Source of the DNA: Chitinophagaceae bacterium
GTDB lineage: Bacteria > Bacteroidota > Bacteroidia > Chitinophagales > Chitinophagaceae
Length of the DNA: 64,000 bases
NCBI GenBank assembly: GCA_016720775.1
Contig: JADKJX010000001.1
Coordinates: forward strand, 806,001-870,000
Reading direction: 5' to 3'
Shown: in pieces, positions 61,343 to 64,000 of the stretch
Layout of the letters: each line of letters begins with the position of its first letter
How positions within the stretch are numbered: the first letter of the stretch is position 1
Translations under genes and position numbers: made by a program
The notes under the pieces: model-generated
Seen by the model: only the letters and a program-made list of their open reading frames with translations
What the model was told of the DNA's origin: nothing
Databases searched by the model: none

Positions 61343-61795
61343 TCACTCCCTGTTCTTTGTATCAATCACAATGGTCACGGGCCCGTCATTCAGCAAAGCA
61401 ACTTTCATATCGGCACCAAATTCACCGGTATGTATTTTTTTACCCAGGTCATTTTCCAGCTGAACGATCATTTTTTCATAAAGTGGAATAGCGATCTCCG
61501 GTTTGCTTGCTTTAATATAAGAAGGCCGGTTGCCTTTTTTGGTAGAAGCCTGCAAGGTGAACTGGCTTACCAGTAAAATATCGCCGCCCATATCTTTTAC
61601 CGAGATATTGGGTACTTTATTCTCATCATCAAAAATGCGGAGGTTAACGATCTTGTTGCTGAGCCATTCAATATCTTCCTTATTGTCGGCATCTTCCATG
61701 CCAATTAAAACCAACAGGCCTGTTTTAATTTCCGACTTAATAATTTCGTCAATGGTCACACCCGCTTTTGCTACTCGTTGTATTACTGCTCTCAT
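61343..61795 (-). CDS. dtd: D-aminoacyl-tRNA deacylase
   Basis: 150 residues. DTD removes D-amino acids (and glycine mischarged on tRNA-Ala) from tRNA. MRAVIQRVAKAGVTI at the start, VSQFTLQA in the middle (SQF motif) and NDGPVTIVIDT (GP motif) near the end are diagnostic. The upstream 53-residue membrane protein gene ends 9 bases ahead, which suggests cotranscription. Confidence 0.95.
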   Translation of the reverse strand: MRAVIQRVAKAGVTIDEIIKSEIKTGLLVLIGMEDADNKEDIEWLSNKIVNLRIFDDENKVPNISVKDMGGDILLVSQFTLQASTKKGNRPSYIKASKPEIAIPLYEKMIVQLENDLGKKIHTGEFGADMKVALLNDGPVTIVIDTKNRE

Positions 61796-61804
61796 AAATC
61801 AAAC

Positions 61805-61966
61805 TCATTTTATTCTTGTGGCAGCAAAAAGGAATGTGGCTGCCAGGATAAGGGGTATCCAGAAAAAATCATGCAGGCCATTTTCTTTTGCAACGGCCAG
61901 GTACATCAGCAATGCGGTTGCAATGCAGATGAGCGCAAGCAGGGAGAACCATTTTTTCTTAGCCAT
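61805..61966 (-). CDS. 53-residue membrane protein
   Basis: MAKKKWFSLLALICIATALL starts a two-helix protein (helices about residues 6-26 and 35-50, ending AATFLFAATRIK). The Lys-rich N-terminus predicts it to face the cytoplasm. It uses an ATG and stops 9 bases before dtd. I do not recognise the family; coding is supported by the clean two-helix pattern and tight spacing. Confidence 0.65.
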   Translation of the reverse strand: MAKKKWFSLLALICIATALLMYLAVAKENGLHDFFWIPLILAATFLFAATRIK

Positions 61967-62274
61967 ATTTTATTTTTATAAAACTACTCATTTAAAACTG
62001 TGGAATGAAATTAAGAGCAGCCTGTTTCATTCCGGGTGCAAAAAACAGAAAATGCAGTAAAATCAACCCATTGAAGTTTTAATGAATTTTCCAAGATTTT
62101 TTCTGAAAAATTTTTTCGCTAACCGGGGAAAAATGACCAAAAGCCCTGCCGGTTTGCGTCTTCAAAATTATCCACCAAATGTTAATATTTAACGGTTTGT
62201 TTGTTCAGTCGTAAAAGATATTTTCGTTTGCTTAACAATTACTTAACCCCACTAATCAAGCACTATTATAGTTT
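61967..62274. other. Intergenic region upstream of nrdJ
   Basis: No supported gene. It holds one DnaA-box-like 9-mer (TTATCCACC near 62167) and, near 62220-62235, TTTTCGTTTGC, a weak -7-like element. I did not recognise a cobalamin riboswitch (no clear B12-box) despite the B12-dependent gene that follows. Confidence 0.4.
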
Positions 62275-63684
62275 ATGTCAAAGAAAAACCAATCTGTAAA
62301 AGGACTGCAGTTTACCCGTCAGTTTACCAAAGACGACGTTAGTCCTTTCGATATGTTTGAGTACGATTACCGCACCTCTGTAATCAAAAATCCCACAGGC
62401 GAAATTGTTTTCCAAATGGATAATGTAGAAGTCCCGAAACAATGGAGCCAGATCGCAACGGATATTTTGGCGCAGAAATATTTCCGCAAAGCCGGTGTTC
62501 CAAAAGATGACGGAACAACCGGGAGGGAAACAACTGTTAAACAGGTTGCACATCGCATGGCTCATTGCTGGCGTGTTTGGGGCGAACGCTATGATTATTT
62601 CGCAACGCCGAACGATGCACAGATCTTTTATGATGAACTGGTGTATTCTATTTTGAACCAGGCCTGCGTGCCTAATAGTCCGCAATGGTTCAACACCGGC
62701 TTGCATGAGGTGTATGGCATCACCGGCAAACCACAGGGACATTATTATGTGGATGCCAAAGACGGCCAACTGAAAAAATCAGCCAATGCTTATGAGCGTC
62801 CTCAACCACATGCATGCTTTATATTAAGTGTGAACGACGACCTCGTTAATGAAGGTGGTATCATGGACCTTTGGGTACGTGAAGCAAGGATATTTAAATA
62901 TGGCAGCGGTGTTGGTACCAACTTCAGCAGCATACGTGGCGAAGGAGAAAAATTAAGCGGCGGGGGTACGTCAAGCGGCTTAATGAGTTTCCTGAAAATC
63001 GGCGACCGTGCAGCAGGTGCCATTAAAAGCGGTGGTACCACAAGAAGGGCAGCTAAAATGGTTTGCCTCGACCTGGATCACCCCGAAATTCAAAACTTCA
63101 TCAACTGGAAAGTAGAAGAAGAAGATAAAGTGGCAGCCTTGATCGCTGCCGGTTATCCCAGTGACTATGAAGGGGAAGCCTACCGCACCGTCAGCGGACA
63201 GAACAGCAACAACTCCATCCGCATACCCAATGAATTCTTTGATGTGCTGGATAATGACGGCGAATGGGAACTCAAGGCAAGAAGCGATGGCAGGGTGATG
63301 CGGAAAGTAAAAGCAAAAGAATTATGGAACCAGATCAACTATGCTGCATGGCGTTGTGCTGACCCAGGTACACAATATGATACTACTATTAATGAATGGC
63401 ATACCTGTCCGGAAGGTGGTGCGATCAGGGCTTCTAATCCCTGCAGCGAATACATGTTCTTAGATAACACAGCTTGTAATTTAGCCAGTGTTAATCTTCG
63501 TCAGTTCTTCGATGAAAGCAACAACACATTTAATGTAGAAGGTTTTGAACATACCTGCCGTTTGTGGACAGTAGTTTTAGAAATTTCTGTTTTAATGGCA
63601 CAGTTCCCTTCAAAAGAAGTGGCGCAGCTTTCTTATGATTACAGAACGCTTGGTTTGGGTTTGCAAACCTCGGTTCCATGCTGA
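62275..63684 (+). CDS. nrdJ: Vitamin B12-dependent ribonucleotide reductase, N-terminal part (before frameshift)
   Basis: The N-terminal portion of class II (adenosylcobalamin) ribonucleotide reductase, which makes deoxyribonucleotides independently of oxygen. CVPNSPQWFNTG, KYGSGVGTNFSSIRGEGEKL, SGGTTRRAAKMVCLDLDHPE and NPCSEYMFLDNTACNLASVN are typical of NrdJ. The frame ends at RTLGLGLQTSVPC after a shift near 63660, where a one-base correction gives the expected GxANLGSMLM. Presence of NrdJ implies access to B12. Confidence 0.93.
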   Translation: MSKKNQSVKGLQFTRQFTKDDVSPFDMFEYDYRTSVIKNPTGEIVFQMDNVEVPKQWSQIATDILAQKYFRKAGVPKDDGTTGRETTVKQVAHRMAHCWRVWGERYDYFATPNDAQIFYDELVYSILNQACVPNSPQWFNTGLHEVYGITGKPQGHYYVDAKDGQLKKSANAYERPQPHACFILSVNDDLVNEGGIMDLWVREARIFKYGSGVGTNFSSIRGEGEKLSGGGTSSGLMSFLKIGDRAAGAIKSGGTTRRAAKMVCLDLDHPEIQNFINWKVEEEDKVAALIAAGYPSDYEGEAYRTVSGQNSNNSIRIPNEFFDVLDNDGEWELKARSDGRVMRKVKAKELWNQINYAAWRCADPGTQYDTTINEWHTCPEGGAIRASNPCSEYMFLDNTACNLASVNLRQFFDESNNTFNVEGFEHTCRLWTVVLEISVLMAQFPSKEVAQLSYDYRTLGLGLQTSVPC

Positions 63685-64000
63685 TGGTAAGCGGCATTGC
63701 TTACGACAGTGAAGAAGCAAGAGGAATTGCAGGAGCCATCACCGCCATCATGACCGGTGTAACATATAAAACATCGGCTGAAATGGCCAGCTTCCTGGGA
63801 GCGTTTGATAAGTATGAAGCAAATAAAGAACACATGTTACGGGTGATGCGTAATCACCGTGCCGCAGCATACGATGCTACCGAAGCATATGAAGGCATCC
63901 GCATAAAACCACAGGGCATCAATGCAAAATATTGTCCTGATTATTTATTGAAAGCTGCCACCAAAGCATGGGATGATGCGGTGCAGTTTGGCGAAAAATA
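63664..64000 (+). CDS. nrdJ: Vitamin B12-dependent ribonucleotide reductase, middle part (after frameshift, partial)
   Basis: Continues the upstream fragment: ANLGSMLMVSGIAYDSEEAR, then ITAIMTGVTYKTSAEMASFL and HMLRVMRNHRAAAYDA. The window ends inside the gene, so the C-terminal part is missing. The break near 63660-63663 lies in a TTT run. Confidence 0.9.

Noticed and set aside
61967..62274. Cobalamin riboswitch ahead of B12-dependent nrdJ
   Set aside because: No recognisable B12 box or conserved core was found by eye; a covariance-model search could decide.

Overview
The window looks like a chromosomal segment of a Bacteroidota member, most likely Chitinophagaceae or a close relative. Evidence: a T9SS-type C-terminal sorting domain on a giant secreted protease; HmuY with a TonB-dependent receptor; DUF3857 transglutaminase-like proteins; promoters with the Bacteroidota -7 box TAnnTTTG; and few Shine-Dalgarno sequences. 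The family-level assignment is inference. I saw no rRNA, tRNA, CRISPR array, prophage or transposase.

Layout. 0.2-9.3 kb: housekeeping genes (N-terminal transketolase subunit, FtsX/LolE-type permease, rbfA, MsbA-like exporter, VOC protein, a DksA-like protein with a histone H1-like tail, ileS). 9.3-14.6 kb: a heme/iron locus, in transcription order AraC regulator, TonB receptor (frameshifted), HmuY lipoprotein, DUF6607 remnant. 14.8-25.9 kb: gyrB, a small protein, two tandem DUF3857 proteins, an MFS transporter and mfd (frameshifted). 26.0-31.3 kb: a 1759-residue subtilase. 31.4-42.7 kb: an FNR-like reductase followed by nuoABCDHIJKLMN, a complex I operon without nuoEFG. 42.8-57.2 kb: a small unknown protein, a decayed thioredoxin-like gene, ppdK, a tandem tryptophanase and tyrosine phenol-lyase pair, then on the minus strand a GltD-like/NifJ/DHOD-like operon and an FMN protein. 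57.3-64.0 kb: a secreted protein related to the tail of DUF2723 proteins, glyS, mazG-like, dtd, a 53-residue membrane protein and the start of B12-dependent nrdJ, which runs off the window.

How the genes fit together. The 31-57 kb block can be read as a pyruvate and ferredoxin node. Tryptophanase and tyrosine phenol-lyase release pyruvate; PPDK can turn it into PEP; NifJ can oxidise it to acetyl-CoA with reduced ferredoxin; an NADH-module-free complex I could accept those electrons. This link is inference from gene content.

Most striking signal. Long spacers in the nuo operon (and the lolE/rbfA spacer) are filled by short low-complexity repeats in inverted pairs: the left arm follows one stop codon and the right arm abuts, or lies inside, the next start. 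Several repeat families share this architecture. Copies also sit in frame inside nuoB, nuoI, nuoL and mfd. A second, palindromic family fills the tnaA/tpl and dtd/mazG spacers.

Caution. At least seven coding regions carry apparent indels (DUF6607, TonB receptor, mfd, nuoD, nuoI, the thioredoxin-like gene, nrdJ). Most lie in homopolymers in genes normally essential or conserved, which suggests assembly error. The thioredoxin-like gene has also lost its active site and is probably truly decayed.
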